A stretch of 64,000 nt of DNA from Carnegiea gigantea. Lineage: Eukaryota; Streptophyta; Magnoliopsida; Caryophyllales; Cactaceae. A program made the translations under genes and the position numbers. The notes under the pieces were generated by a model, which saw nothing but the letters and a program-made list of their open reading frames with translations, had not been told where the DNA came from and searched no databases. Location of the stretch: NCBI GenBank assembly GCA_029747015.1, contig JAKOGI010000025.1:1025001-1089000 (forward strand), given 5' to 3'. Every line of letters begins with the position of its first letter. Positions within the stretch are counted from its first letter, which is position 1. Positions 21,401-31,299 of the stretch are shown piece by piece.

Positions 21401-22768
21401 GTGGATTCCGTTTAATTGGATTCTTTTTTGCAATATCCAGGTCATGTTCGCAATATTCATTTCCCATTTGACATAGAAGCTGATACCTCAATTGCTGTTG
21501 CTAGTGAAATGGTTCAGGAACTGGATCTGGCAGACCAAGATGTTCACACCATTGCTGATATGATTGACTCAGAAATTCGAACCCTTATTCCAGATTGGTC
21601 ACCAAGAGAATCATATGGAGGTGATTCCGTATCTGATAGCCTTGTGTCTGACAGTAAATACGAGGCTTCTCCACATAATTTCTCTGAAAACAGGGATGAT
21701 ATATCTCCAATGACAAATGCGTCGAGTGTTCTTTTTCCTGATCGACTGGCTTCTGGTCGTAAGTTCTGGTCAGACTCTCCTCGATCTGGTTGTGGACCTT
21801 CACCACTTAAGCCTACCCCCATGGGTCCATCTGAAGGTTATTCACGAAACCCAAAAGACCACACATTTCAAAGCAGTGATTTGCGTGGAACCCTTGGGAA
21901 TAACCATTTGGTTGAAACGGTCGAAGAAGCTGATGATGAGCATGAAGCCATGACAACTGGGGACAACTTAACTCAAGATGATGATAAGACATCCAATGCA
22001 GCCATTTTGGATAAACAGTCGAAAGGTAATGCTGACCGTCGAGAAGGGTCTGGTAATGAGACGAAAGATACTTGTCCTGAGCTCATCCAAAACATCGAAT
22101 CAGACAAAAAAAATCTAGATAGCAAGGTGGGTGAATCTGGAGAACATAGGTTACTTGGCAACAAATCAGATGATTTAAGGACCATCACAGAGAAACTGGA
22201 GCTTTTGCTTTCTGAGCAGCAGAAAGAAGTGGATGAACTAAAAAGGAAGCATGAATTTGCTGTATCTGAGTTCTTAAGGGAGCTTTCACCTGAGATGCGT
22301 CTAGAAGCATTGAAATTGTGTAGCAGGAAGATCCCTGATTATAAAATATACTGTGAGATGAATCCTTGTTCTGGGCAGGGCATACAGCCAGGCTCTGATG
22401 CGTCACCACCTCAAGGTTTGAATAAAACGACAATGGCAGGGACGCAGTGTGGATCTCACCTTGAGAGATTCAAATCTCAACTGTCTAATGTCACTGTGAA
22501 TGGTGTGTGCCCTTATCCTGGTGCATCAGTGGATAGAATATTTGCACATACATCGACTATGATCGGTGTTGCTATAAGTCCAAGGTTCTTCGATGTGGGT
22601 ACACCAGTTGGAAACCGTGAGGTAGGTGCTGATTGCCCTCGCTGCGAGGATAAGTTGAGTGATTCCAAGAAGGAATCTGAATCCGACATGAACAGTTCCA
22701 AGGAAGAACCCGAGTCTGACCGGGGTATTGCTTTTGTCTTGAAACATGATGGTTCGAAGAATCCTTAA
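18409..22768 (+). CDS. WNK: WNK (with-no-lysine) serine/threonine protein kinase
   Basis: Eight exons: 18409-18501, 18763-18800, 18982-19209, 19306-19529, 19640-19797, 20908-21088, 21166-21288, 21441-22768. Every junction keeps frame at GT/AG and gives 790 residues. Kinase domain about 31-288: Gly loop GRGAFKKV with the WNK lysine in it (K42); VAWNQI with N59 in place of the usual beta-3 lysine; IHRDLKCDN 155-163; DLGLA 177-181 in place of DFG; activation segment [12 protein letters not shown]. Residues about 336-395 ([38 protein letters not shown]) form an OSR1_C-like regulatory domain. A late coiled coil ([27 protein letters not shown]) follows. Plant WNKs phosphorylate clock, ion-transport, flowering-time and RGS targets (family knowledge). 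The exon 5 donor is GTAAGA after ...KKVSL, giving SLGIKP where relatives have TSGIKP. I do not assign a WNK number. Confidence 0.93.
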
Positions 22769-22769
22769 T

Positions 22770-23930
22770 TATGAAACTATCGCGGATCATGCTTTAAATG
22801 GCATGCCATGAAACCAAACGGCACTGTAAACCCATCACATAAAGCAGGTATATTTCTCTCAGGTAACCAGTTGCTCGATATAGACCCCAGACACAAGTCT
22901 TGTTGGTTTGATTGTGGTCTTTCTGCCATTTTTCAGTTCTTCGCTTAAGTATACTATACACATTATTGTTCTCATGCTGCATTTTTGTTCATATGTATGA
23001 TGGAAACTTTAGGGGATGCATGTACATAGGGTTTTTTTTTGCTGTATGTTAGATTCAGAATGAGATGGCTGCATAAGAATCTGGTCTTCCTGTATATATC
23101 AAAACTTTTTGAGTTATGGGCTACAGTTTAGCCTTTGATTGAGTGGAAGACTTTGAGCTATATGTAATATGTTATATATGTACTCACTTGTCTGGAAGTT
23201 GTGTTGTTTCTGCAAAGGTATTGCTAACAACTTAGTCCTATATTAGTGACTGCTGTTTATGGGATATTGTCTAGTACTTATGTTGCTGTAATTTGGTGGA
23301 TAAATTGTACAGGAAGATACTGATTTTTATCATTGAGACATGAAGCTTTGGCCAATCAATCTTCCTCTCTTATTGAACTCTGTGGTTGTGGATGTTTATA
23401 TATTTGATCTCTTCAGACACCCCCCCCCCAAAAAAAAAGAAAAGAAAACATGACATTTTGGTGCAATATGATATGTCTAACTATCCAACTCAAAAAATGT
23501 TGAAGTGAAATTTGACAAAGATGCGAAATCAGTCAGTGCATTTGACCTAAACTCGAGTTGGCCTTAATGCAAATTAATTTGTCCTCAAAGAATTTTATTG
23601 TACATTTTAATTAATTTATTGGACAAACTACCATGAATCATGAAATTAAGACAATACTTATTTATTTCTCTTTTTTTAATTTGTTGATAAGTTTCAAAAG
23701 AATCAAGCAAGAACAATACAATGATTAGTTCAAAACCAACATGAACAAAATTCCCTAACTACCACATTAAGATTTAAAAAAAGAACACCCACCCTCAAAT
23801 TACCATGAAATTAACATGAGCCAATTAATCATGTTCAAAATAGGAGGGGTTGGAGATGTGGTGGGTGGTCAATCATAAGCTTGCTTCAGATATTTTAGGC
23901 TGAGAACCCGCAACACATATTATTAATACA
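22770..23930. other. WNK 3' UTR and spacer
   Basis: The first several hundred bases are probably 3' UTR. A C10A9 tract starts at 23420. No gene seen. Confidence 0.4.
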
Positions 23931-23932
23931 TA

Positions 23933-24168
23933 GGGTCTGTTCTTTTCGTGGCTAAATTGAAGTGGGTAAAAGGGTAAAGTGGATTGATGTAGGTTGAGGT
24001 AGGTTGAAGTGGGTAGAATTTTTTTATGTGATAAATAAAACTTGGTTAAAATAGTGAAAGTGAGTTGAAGTAGGTTGAAGTGGGTTGAAGTGGGTTGAAG
24101 TGGGTTGAAATAGGTTGAAGTGGGTTGAGGTTGATATTCTGGAATTGACTCACGAAAAGAACAGACCC
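23933..24168 (+). mobile_element. Tourist-like MITE, GTTGAAGTGG family, copy 2
   Basis: Left end GGGTCTGTTCTTTTCGTGGC and right end inverted (CACGAAAAGAACAGACCC), flanked by ATA on both sides (23930-23932, 24169-24171). The interior holds the longest run of the family: six or more near-tandem AGGTTGAAGTGGGTTGAAGT units (24060-24130) and the common core TTTTTTTATGTGATAAA. Confidence 0.85.
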
Positions 24169-24542
24169 ATAATTTTGTGAATTTTATGAGGAATTTGGTT
24201 TGCTTTTAGGAATTAGAGGTGATTTGAGTGGACACGCAGCATAATGGGGACTAGGGTTTTTGCATCCTTTTTTTTCTCCTCTTTTTGTTCTTTTTCTATT
24301 TTTAAATATTAGCTTTCGCATGTAATTCTTGGTGACCCACGAATCACACACATATTTTTGTGTTTGAGTTAGGATAGAGTTATGTAAAAACAAGCGCGAA
24401 CTGATAAGTCTAATATTTTTTATGTTAAGAGTTTGACTCTTAGCATTATATATCGTGATGATATCCCATCTAATATTTTTCTCTATTTCATATGCTCATA
24501 CATCAGGTTGAATCTTTTTTCCTTTTTTTTTTTCGCATATGA

Positions 24543-24650
24543 GATGTAAAAGATCGATATAGGTGAGATTCGAATCTAAATATTTGATTGTAACTTTTGA
24601 AGTCTTTACCAATAAATCTAATCGACATTCACCTGAATTAAACCCGTTTA
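24543..24650 (-). repeat. Possible tRNA-derived SINE fragment
   Basis: The minus strand shows an A-box-like TAGATTTATTGGTAAAGA followed about 40 nt later by a B-box-like AGATTCGAATCTC. The spacing suits a polymerase III promoter, but neither a tail nor target duplications could be made out. Confidence 0.3.
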
Positions 24651-24910
24651 AAGAGAATCCATGGACATTTATTGTGTTCCCCTTAAAGAAAAAAAAAAAT
24701 TCATAAATTTTCACAATTTTTCATTTATGAAGGTAAATTTTCATGTTCACAAATGACAAAAGTCAACCCAACCATGGGTTAGTGGTTATACAGGCAAGTG
24801 TGTCAATGTAACTAGGGTTAAGGTCCGGCCCATACCCACAAAGCTCAGTGATGGATAGAACCACACCTCTGAGCAATTGAGTGGCCTATTTTCTCCCTCT
24901 TCCAGATAAC

Positions 24911-25020
24911 ACAGTCTCTCTCTCTCTCTCTCTCTTCGTCCTCTTCACTCCCTTCTTCTTCTTCAATCTTCACTCATAGTCACTCTTCTTCTTCTCTCTC
25001 TCTCTCTTTCTCTCTCCCTT
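24911..25020. repeat. CT-rich microsatellites in the EF-Tu leader
   Basis: Two (CT)n/(TCTT)n tracts (24911-24934 and about 24990-25018) lie just before the EF-Tu start codon. Pyrimidine-rich leaders are common in highly expressed plant nuclear genes for plastid proteins. Confidence 0.7.
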
Positions 25021-25030
25021 TGACTCTTCC

Positions 25031-26476
25031 ATGGCGTTCTCCACGGCGGCGGCCTCAACCAGGGCAACCCCATCTCTAACCTACCAACACCCCCACCAGA
25101 CTCACCACCAACAAACCCCATCTACCCTCCTCAACTTCCACCCCAAAACCCCTTCAAACGTCGCCCTCTCCTCCACCTTCACCCCCGCTTTCCATTCCTC
25201 CACCACCGCCTCCGCCACCACCCCACGTCGGCGCTTCACCGTCCGCGCCGCCAGGGGTAAGTTCGAACGGAAGAAACCCCATGTTAACATCGGCACAATT
25301 GGGCATGTTGACCATGGCAAGACCACTCTAACGGCGGCGCTGACTATGGCGTTGGCGCCCTTTGGAAACTCCACCCCCAAAAAGTACGACGAAATCGACG
25401 CCGCTCCGGAGGAGCGCGCACGTGGCATCACCATCAACACCGCCACCGTGGAGTATGAAACAGAGAATCGCCACTATGCCCACGTGGATTGCCCTGGACA
25501 CGCTGATTATGTCAAGAACATGATCACCGGTGCCGCCCAGATGGACGGCGCTATTCTGGTGGTTTCCGGCGCAGATGGGCCCATGCCACAGACTAAAGAA
25601 CACATCTTGTTGGCTAAACAAGTGGGCGTTCCTTCCATGGTGGTGTTCCTCAACAAGCAGGACCAGGTTGATGATGAGGAGCTTCTTCAATTGGTTGAGT
25701 TAGAGGTGAGAGAATTGTTGAGCAGTTATGATTTTCCTGGGGATGATGTCCCAATTGTTTCTGGGTCTGCCCTTTTAGCTTTAGAAGAATTGATGAAGAA
25801 CCCTAATGTTAAAAGGGGGGATAATCAATGGGTAGATAAGATTTATGAACTTATGGATAGGGTTGATGAGTTTATCCCAATTCCTGAGAGAGATATTGAG
25901 AAACCCTTTTTAATGGCTATTGAAGATGTTTTTTCAATTACTGGTAGAGGTACTGTGGCTACTGGTAGGGTTGAGAGGGGTACTATTAAGATTGGTGATA
26001 CTGTTGAAATTGTGGGTTTGAGGGAGACTAGGACGACGACTGTAACTGGGGTTGAGATGTTCCAGAAGCTTCTAGATGAGGCTATGGCTGGGGACAATGT
26101 GGGGTTATTGTTGAGAGGTATTCAAAAGACTGATATTCAGAGGGGTATGGTGCTAGCTAAGCCTGGTGCCATTACTCCTCATACTAAGTTTGAGGCTATT
26201 GTGTATGTGTTGAAGAAGGAGGAAGGTGGTAGGCACTCCCCCTTCTTTGCCGGTTATCGGCCTCAGTTCTACATGAGGACCACTGATGTTACTGGGAAGG
26301 TTGCTAAGATTATGAATGATCAAGATGAGGAGTCTAAGATGGTTATGCCTGGTGACCGGGTTAAGATGATCGTTGAGCTCATTGCTCCGGTTGCTTGTGA
26401 GGAAGGTATGAGGTTTGCCATCAGAGAAGGAGGCAAGACTGTTGGTGCTGGTGTTATCCAGAAAATCCTCGAGTAG
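25031..26476 (+). CDS. TUFA: Elongation factor Tu, chloroplastic (nuclear gene)
   Basis: A single-exon 481-residue protein. Residues 1 to about 72 are a Ser/Thr/His/Pro-rich plastid transit peptide ending near [13 protein letters not shown]. The mature part is a full EF-Tu: G1 GHVDHGKT at 91-98, switch I RGITI at 131-135, G3 DCPGH at 153-157, G4 NKQD at 208-211, then beta-barrel domains 2 and 3 ([25 protein letters not shown]) to a normal C-terminus ([10 protein letters not shown]). It delivers aminoacyl-tRNA to chloroplast ribosomes using GTP. The HVDHGKT and [22 protein letters not shown] blocks are of the cyanobacterial/plastid type, in line with transfer from the plastid genome to the nucleus. 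All key residues are present. The first 400 bases of coding sequence are strongly C-rich compared with the rest. Confidence 0.97.
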   Translation: MAFSTAAASTRATPSLTYQHPHQTHHQQTPSTLLNFHPKTPSNVALSSTFTPAFHSSTTASATTPRRRFTVRAARGKFERKKPHVNIGTIGHVDHGKTTLTAALTMALAPFGNSTPKKYDEIDAAPEERARGITINTATVEYETENRHYAHVDCPGHADYVKNMITGAAQMDGAILVVSGADGPMPQTKEHILLAKQVGVPSMVVFLNKQDQVDDEELLQLVELEVRELLSSYDFPGDDVPIVSGSALLALEELMKNPNVKRGDNQWVDKIYELMDRVDEFIPIPERDIEKPFLMAIEDVFSITGRGTVATGRVERGTIKIGDTVEIVGLRETRTTTVTGVEMFQKLLDEAMAGDNVGLLLRGIQKTDIQRGMVLAKPGAITPHTKFEAIVYVLKKEEGGRHSPFFAGYRPQFYMRTTDVTGKVAKIMNDQDEESKMVMPGDRVKMIVELIAPVACEEGMRFAIREGGKTVGAGVIQKILE

Positions 26477-26479
26477 TGA

Positions 26480-27470
26480 ATTAGTAGTCTTTTGCTAGGT
26501 TCTTTCCGGTTGTACTGAGATTTGGGGGCAGAGCTGTAAAAGACTTCTTTTTGTTTTTTGGTTACATGTTCTATTTTGGGAGTAGGTTTTGAAGAACATT
26601 TGAGGTATTCTCATGAATTATGCAATTTAATTTTATACCTTTTGCACAATTTCCTGAGTCTTCCAATGCTTTATGAGCAACAAGTTTGTTTTATGATTTG
26701 ATGCTCTTGTTTTAGTGTGACTAGTCCTGTACTTGTAATGATTTTACTGAAGTTCCACTTATGTGTATTGTTTTGGTTCCTGATAAAAGGGCAATAAGAA
26801 CATGTCAAATTTTGATCACAGCAAAGGGTTAGCCAACTTTTGTTTCTTTGTTCTGATCTTAGTCTTGCTAGAGTGGCAGCACTGGAATGTGTGCTTTTGT
26901 ATTATGGCCTCAATGTGATTACATTATGCTCATATTTGTTTCGCTTGCAGTTGCATTTGTACTAGTGAGCTAATTGTAGTCAACTGCAAGTGTCGCAAAT
27001 AGCTTCTGTCTGGATGTTGTACATTGCCATTCTGTGAAAATCTTGCATGTTTCTATGTAAAATGAAGCCTTTGTTTATACCCATACTTGAGAGTCGAGTG
27101 TCGATCGAAGTATTTGTGAATTATGGTGAATATTGTGTAGTTGTAATTCTGATTGATTCAAATGTCAGTGAGCTATGATTGTGTTGCCAAATTTAACCTT
27201 TGGTTGCCACCGTTTGCTATTTCTGGCCTCATTCTCACCAGCTGAGCGTTTGTCTTGACAATATGGTACATTTGGTCCTCTCCTTCATTTTTCTCCTTTC
27301 TTCATATTACACCATAAGCAAACGAACACAGACAGGATGACTGAATTGTGACTTAAATTCTTGAGGTTGTTGGATCTCATTCTCATCTGTTGCAATTATC
27401 GTTGTATCAGTCTGGGTTTCTGGCTGTGTTATGTGCTTAATTATATTTTTAAGACTTTGACAGTATATAC
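26480..27470. other. EF-Tu 3' UTR and spacer
   Basis: T-rich sequence with several AATAAA-like stretches. No gene recognised. Confidence 0.4.
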
Positions 27471-27473
27471 TTG

Positions 27474-27610
27474 TCCTCTGGAGCTTAGTTTAGTGGTAGA
27501 ATGGCTGGTTTTCAAAAGGAAGACCCAGGTTCGATTATTCCTAAGCTACGTGTGTGCATGCGTGCATAAATTTTATCCATCCAAACCCCCCCCCCCCAAA
27601 AAAAAAAAAC
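27474..27610 (+). mobile_element. tRNA-derived SINE with C-tract/A-tract tail
   Basis: An A box (TTAGTTTAGTGGTAGAATGG) and a B box (GGTTCGATTATT) are spaced as in a tRNA; the A-box half resembles tRNA-Gly. After a short body the copy ends in a run of C followed by a run of A. Near-matching direct repeats flank it: TGACAGTATATACTT at 27459-27473 and TGACAGTACATATACTT at 27611-27627. These look like target site duplications and set the ends. Confidence 0.6.
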
Positions 27611-28261
27611 TGACAGTACATATACTTTGAGGTTGCCCCTTTTTCTGACAGATGAATTCCTGCAGATATCTTTTGTATTCTCTGCCTTCTTACTGGAAAG
27701 TTACATTTAGAAGTTAGAAGAGTTGGTCGAGATGCCTATACGTTTCTGATATGCTCTTGAACCGGGCTCTGTTGAGCTTTCTGAGTTGTCTTGCCGTGTG
27801 TGCATCTGTTGGTGTGTATCTGATTTGCAAGGTTTGGTGTGCATGGTGTAATTTGGGTGAATAGCTATTTTGTCAATATGGGATTGAAGTTGAATCAATT
27901 TATTGCCTTTATTTGGATACTTGTTATCAACATCAGCAAGAATTTCTTCGGTTTAGTTAATTTCAGGTTTATAGGGGTACATGCCATTGGTAGGGCATGC
28001 TGACTTTAGGTGGTTTTTATTTTGAATGTGAGTGGAATTTGAATTATGTTACTTGGGATGCAATTGGATCATATTTTGAGTCAGACATACATATAGCACG
28101 ATCTTAAATTCTTGATTAGTGTCTTGTGATAAATTGCCCCTCCAGGAAAAGGGAAACACTCCACTCTCCACATTTGGGGGCGGGTGGATCAAACAAAAGG
28201 GGAACTGCGAACCATATCCAAGTACTACTCATTGTCAACTACAGTTGGTAGGGACGTGCAT

Positions 28262-28325
28262 GTGCGCCCACACACATATATATTATACATACATGCACAT
28301 ATACATATACATATATGTACATATT
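28262..28325. repeat. Mixed CA/TA/CATA microsatellite
   Basis: Alternating purine-pyrimidine run (CACACATATATATTATACAT and so on). No gene. Confidence 0.7.
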
Positions 28326-28390
28326 GGTGTGAATGAGGCGTAGAAGTCGATGCAGACGGATTCGAACTTAGGTCGTGAATATCATTCTTA

Positions 28391-28737
28391 GGGTCTGTTC
28401 GTTTCGACAGTTGCAAAAAGCAGTTATCCATTGGGAGTAGTTGTGAGCGGGTTGGAATTAGTAATTAGCAGTTGTGAGTGGTTGTAATTAATTCTTAGCA
28501 GTTGTTAGCGGTTGTAATTAATAAGTAGCAGTCAGGAGCTGTTGGGAGGCCATTGGATTAGCGTTTGTAAAATAATGTGACTAGTTGCGAGCAGTTAGAA
28601 ATGGATGAGAGCAAGTGTAAGCGGGTGAGAGCAGTCAAGAGTAATTGAAATTAGCGGTTAGCAATTGGAAGCAATTGGAGCGGTTGAGAGCTGTTGAAAA
28701 CAGTTACTGTTGGACAAATGCTAAAACAAACAGATCC
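28391..28737 (+). mobile_element. Tourist-like MITE of a second family (AGCGGTTG repeats)
   Basis: Left end GGGTCTGTTCGTTT and right end inverted (AAACAAACAGATCC), flanked by TTA on both sides (28388-28390 and 28738-28740). The interior is full of short variants of GTTGTGAGCGGTTG and AGCAGTTG. The ends resemble the GTTGAAGTGG family but the interior differs. Confidence 0.7.
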
Positions 28738-28995
28738 TTAAAGACTTTTTCAGTTGAACTAATTGGTATCCTGCGCATTACGATATAATAAAAGAGAATT
28801 TTTTTTGTAACCCTTTTAGCAGACTAGTTGAGAACTTAAGGTGCAAGCACCAAGATCTAGATGGAAAACAAAGCAGGGAAACAAAAATTTGCATCTTTGG
28901 AAAATGATGAAACCAAATCTAATCAGATGTTATACCCCCAAAAAACCCAATCAATAACAATAATATACACAAACTTGCACCTAATCACCCACCTC

Positions 28996-29002
28996 TACAT
29001 AA
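28996..29002 (+). promoter_or_regulatory. Degenerate TATA-like site of PMEI gene 1
   Basis: TACATAA at the place where the duplicated upstream region of PMEI gene 2 has TATATAA (30696-30702). Confidence 0.4.
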
Positions 29003-29066
29003 TACGCTAAACAAACACATAATTCACCCTCACCCCTAATTCCCAAACACAATAGCAGCTTAAAAA

Positions 29067-29609
29067 ATGGATGTCAAAACTGCATTTATTCTCTCTACTT
29101 CTCTATCCATCGTCCTCCTCCAAATCTTGATGATCACAACCAAAGCCGATGAAGCCCTAATCAAGAAACTCTGCGACGCAACCCCAGCCCCGGAAGTCTG
29201 CCAAAGTTGTCTGGAATCCGACCCAAGCAGCAAAAGTGCGGATGAAACTGGGTTAGCTGAGAAGTCTCTGATTTGTGTTGCAAATGATCTGAATCTGTTG
29301 TCTCAGAACACTTTAAGCTACCAACAAAACACCACAGACCGTAATATGAAGTTTGCTCTCGGTGTATGCTTGGATTGGAGGTTTGAGTTTGCCAATGACT
29401 ATGTCAAGATTGTTTCACCCATGATTATGGACAGAAATTTGGAGATGGCTCGAGGGATGACTGAGGTGCAGATAATGGGTCGCGTTACTTCCTGTGCTAG
29501 TTTTGTACAGTCTAAGGGGCTTCAAGTGCCTGCAGTTGTGTCCAAGGGAATTGCTGATGTTGCTAGGGATTGCCAAATACTTATGGGAATTTTGGATTCT
29601 ATAAAGTAA
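29067..29609 (+). CDS. Plant invertase/pectin methylesterase inhibitor (PMEI) family protein, copy 1
   Basis: A 180-residue intronless protein. The N-terminus (FILSTSLSIVLLQILMITTKA) is a secretion signal cleaved near residue 27. The mature part opens ADEALIKKLCDATPAPEVCQSCL with Cys36 and Cys45, the first PMEI disulphide hairpin, has a mid-domain Cys101 (ALGVCLDWR) and Cys143 (VTSCASF), and ends GIADVARDCQILMGILDSIK. PMEI-type four-helix bundles inhibit cell-wall pectin methylesterases or invertases in the apoplast; which one cannot be read from sequence. Three extra Cys (48, 70, 169) are present. The start codon sits in the context TTAAAAAATGG, shared with copy 2. It forms a tandem pair with the gene at 30763. 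Confidence 0.88.
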   Translation: MDVKTAFILSTSLSIVLLQILMITTKADEALIKKLCDATPAPEVCQSCLESDPSSKSADETGLAEKSLICVANDLNLLSQNTLSYQQNTTDRNMKFALGVCLDWRFEFANDYVKIVSPMIMDRNLEMARGMTEVQIMGRVTSCASFVQSKGLQVPAVVSKGIADVARDCQILMGILDSIK

Positions 29610-29889
29610 GGTCTTTTGCTGAGTATTGTAGTAATATGAATCAACAAGTACTATCCCAACAATGCTTAATCAAGTGAATAATAACATATGTCAAAGAAAA
29701 ACATAAGTTGTTTGTTCATGAACTGTTAATTTTCAAGCTGCCAAACCCTCATTGTTCAAGCTTCATTGACAGGGTTGACAATTCCCTTTCTTTTGCCTCT
29801 CAAACAGACCACAAAATGGCATTCATTAGGAGCAGGAGGCGGAGCCAGGATTCAAAACAAGGGGTGTCGAGATTAATAATAAACATAAC

Positions 29890-29895
<6 letters not shown>

Positions 29896-29932
<37 letters not shown>
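29896..29932. repeat. (TA)n microsatellite
   Basis: A pure TA run in the spacer between the two PMEI genes. Confidence 0.9.
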
Positions 29933-29936
<4 letters not shown>

Positions 29937-30271
29937 TAACATGAATGTAACTAAATCAGTAAAGTAAACATAATAAAATAACAAAATTAAAAACAAAAAG
30001 TTGGAATTTTCGGATTTACTTCAAATTTGAAATTAGGACATCAATTTCGACCATGGGCGGAGCTCTAGAGGAGGGCGACGGCCGTCCTATGGGCCAGGGC
30101 GCCGGCGAGGGCAATTGGGCAAGCACCGCCAAGCAGAGAGAGGGGGGGGGGAGAGAGGTGTTCTGGGGTGGGTGGGGTTTTGAGTCTGGGCAGAACCGAG
30201 AGAGAGAAAGAGGGGGTACAGAGAGCGCGGATATCAAGTTAAAAAGTTTAAGTGAAGTGACAAAAATTGAA

Positions 30272-30294
30272 ACACACACACACACACACACACA
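30272..30294. repeat. (AC)n microsatellite
   Basis: A pure AC run. Just upstream (30050-30220) is a GC-rich patch that includes GGGCGGAGCTC, similar to the GGCGGAGCCAGGATTC motif at 29834; both look like old repeat sequence. Confidence 0.85.
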
Positions 30295-30695
30295 AAGCAT
30301 AGGCATCTAGAGTTAAACACGTAGCATTTAGTACATAGACAAAGTGCAGAGACAGCCCAACCAATCTGCCATCACCTCTTTGTGAAACTAATGGAAACTA
30401 ATTAACATCTAGACAATTTGTTCTCATCAAAATATCCTATATTTAATTTTTTTTCTTACCCCTAGAAAGCTGAGGTGTCAATTGACGTCTCTTGCACCTT
30501 AATAGCTCCACCCATGATTGGGAGGATAATATTGTAATTCTTACTTGTGGTTTCAAATTTCTTGCTTGGACCCTAACAAATCCTGGAAATGGAAGTAAAT
30601 ATGCAACCATAGCAATTGAATCAGGAAAGAAATCAAGCAGATAAAATCCTTAAATTACACAAACTTGCAATCATATATACACCAAACTATCCACC

Positions 30696-30702
30696 TATAT
30701 AA
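30696..30702 (+). promoter_or_regulatory. TATA box of PMEI gene 2
   Basis: TATATAA 61 bp before the ATG at 30763, within sequence duplicated from (or to) copy 1. Confidence 0.6.
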
Positions 30703-30762
30703 TCACCATACACAAATCCACACATCCAAACATAACCACGCACATACATAGCAGCTTAAAAA

Positions 30763-31296
30763 ATGGACGCCAAACCTGCACTGATTCTCAGTACTTCTCT
30801 ATCCATCATCTTCTCACTTCAATTCTCGATCATCACAACCAAAGCCGATGAAGCCCTAATCAACCGACTCTGCAATGCAACCCCTTCTCCGGATGCATGC
30901 AAAACCTGTCTCCACACGTACCCAAGTTCAGACGAAGTTGGCATAGCACTAAGCACCATGTCTTGTGGTGCAACTGATATAGCTGAGTTATACAGGACTA
31001 CAATCGGAGCCCAACAGAGTGTCACAGAACCTGCGATGAAGGGCGCTCTTGGTGTCTGCTTAGATCGAATCACAGACGCGCAGAATAAGATCAGAGGGGT
31101 CGCAGACACAGTGAAGAGCAAAGACTTCAAGGCTGCTCAAGGGATGATCAAGTCTCAGATATTGGCCCCTATATTTTCTTGTACTGATGCTATTAAGTCT
31201 AAGGGGCTTCAAGTGCCTGATGCTGTGAATAGTGGAATTTCTACTGTTGCTAGGGATTGGAATGTTGTTTTGAGTATTTTGGGTTCCATACAGTAG
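30763..31296 (+). CDS. Plant invertase/pectin methylesterase inhibitor (PMEI) family protein, copy 2
   Basis: A 177-residue intronless tandem paralogue of the gene at 29067: same signal peptide type (LILSTSLSIIF...ITTKA), ADEALINRLCNATPSPDACKTCL with Cys37 and Cys46, GALGVCLDR with Cys99, FSCTDAIKSKGLQVPDAV with Cys140, end RDWNVVLSILGSIQ. The last Cys of copy 1 (Cys169) is Trp here (RDW for RDC). At least 100 bp of upstream sequence is also alike (CACAAACTTGCA and AGCAGCTTAAAAAATGGA), so the duplication took the promoter along. The role is the same as copy 1 by family; specificity is unknown. Confidence 0.9.
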   Translation: MDAKPALILSTSLSIIFSLQFSIITTKADEALINRLCNATPSPDACKTCLHTYPSSDEVGIALSTMSCGATDIAELYRTTIGAQQSVTEPAMKGALGVCLDRITDAQNKIRGVADTVKSKDFKAAQGMIKSQILAPIFSCTDAIKSKGLQVPDAVNSGISTVARDWNVVLSILGSIQ

Positions 31297-31299
31297 GAC

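Noticed and set aside
24771..24850. tRNA-like words GGGTTAGTGGTTATAC and GGGTTAAGGTCC
   Set aside because: B box is poor, no foldable cloverleaf, no target duplications.
30016..30306. Open frames on both strands over the GC-rich patch between the PMEI genes
   Set aside because: Pro/Ser or Gly/Glu low-complexity products ending in the AC microsatellite; most likely repeat-derived.
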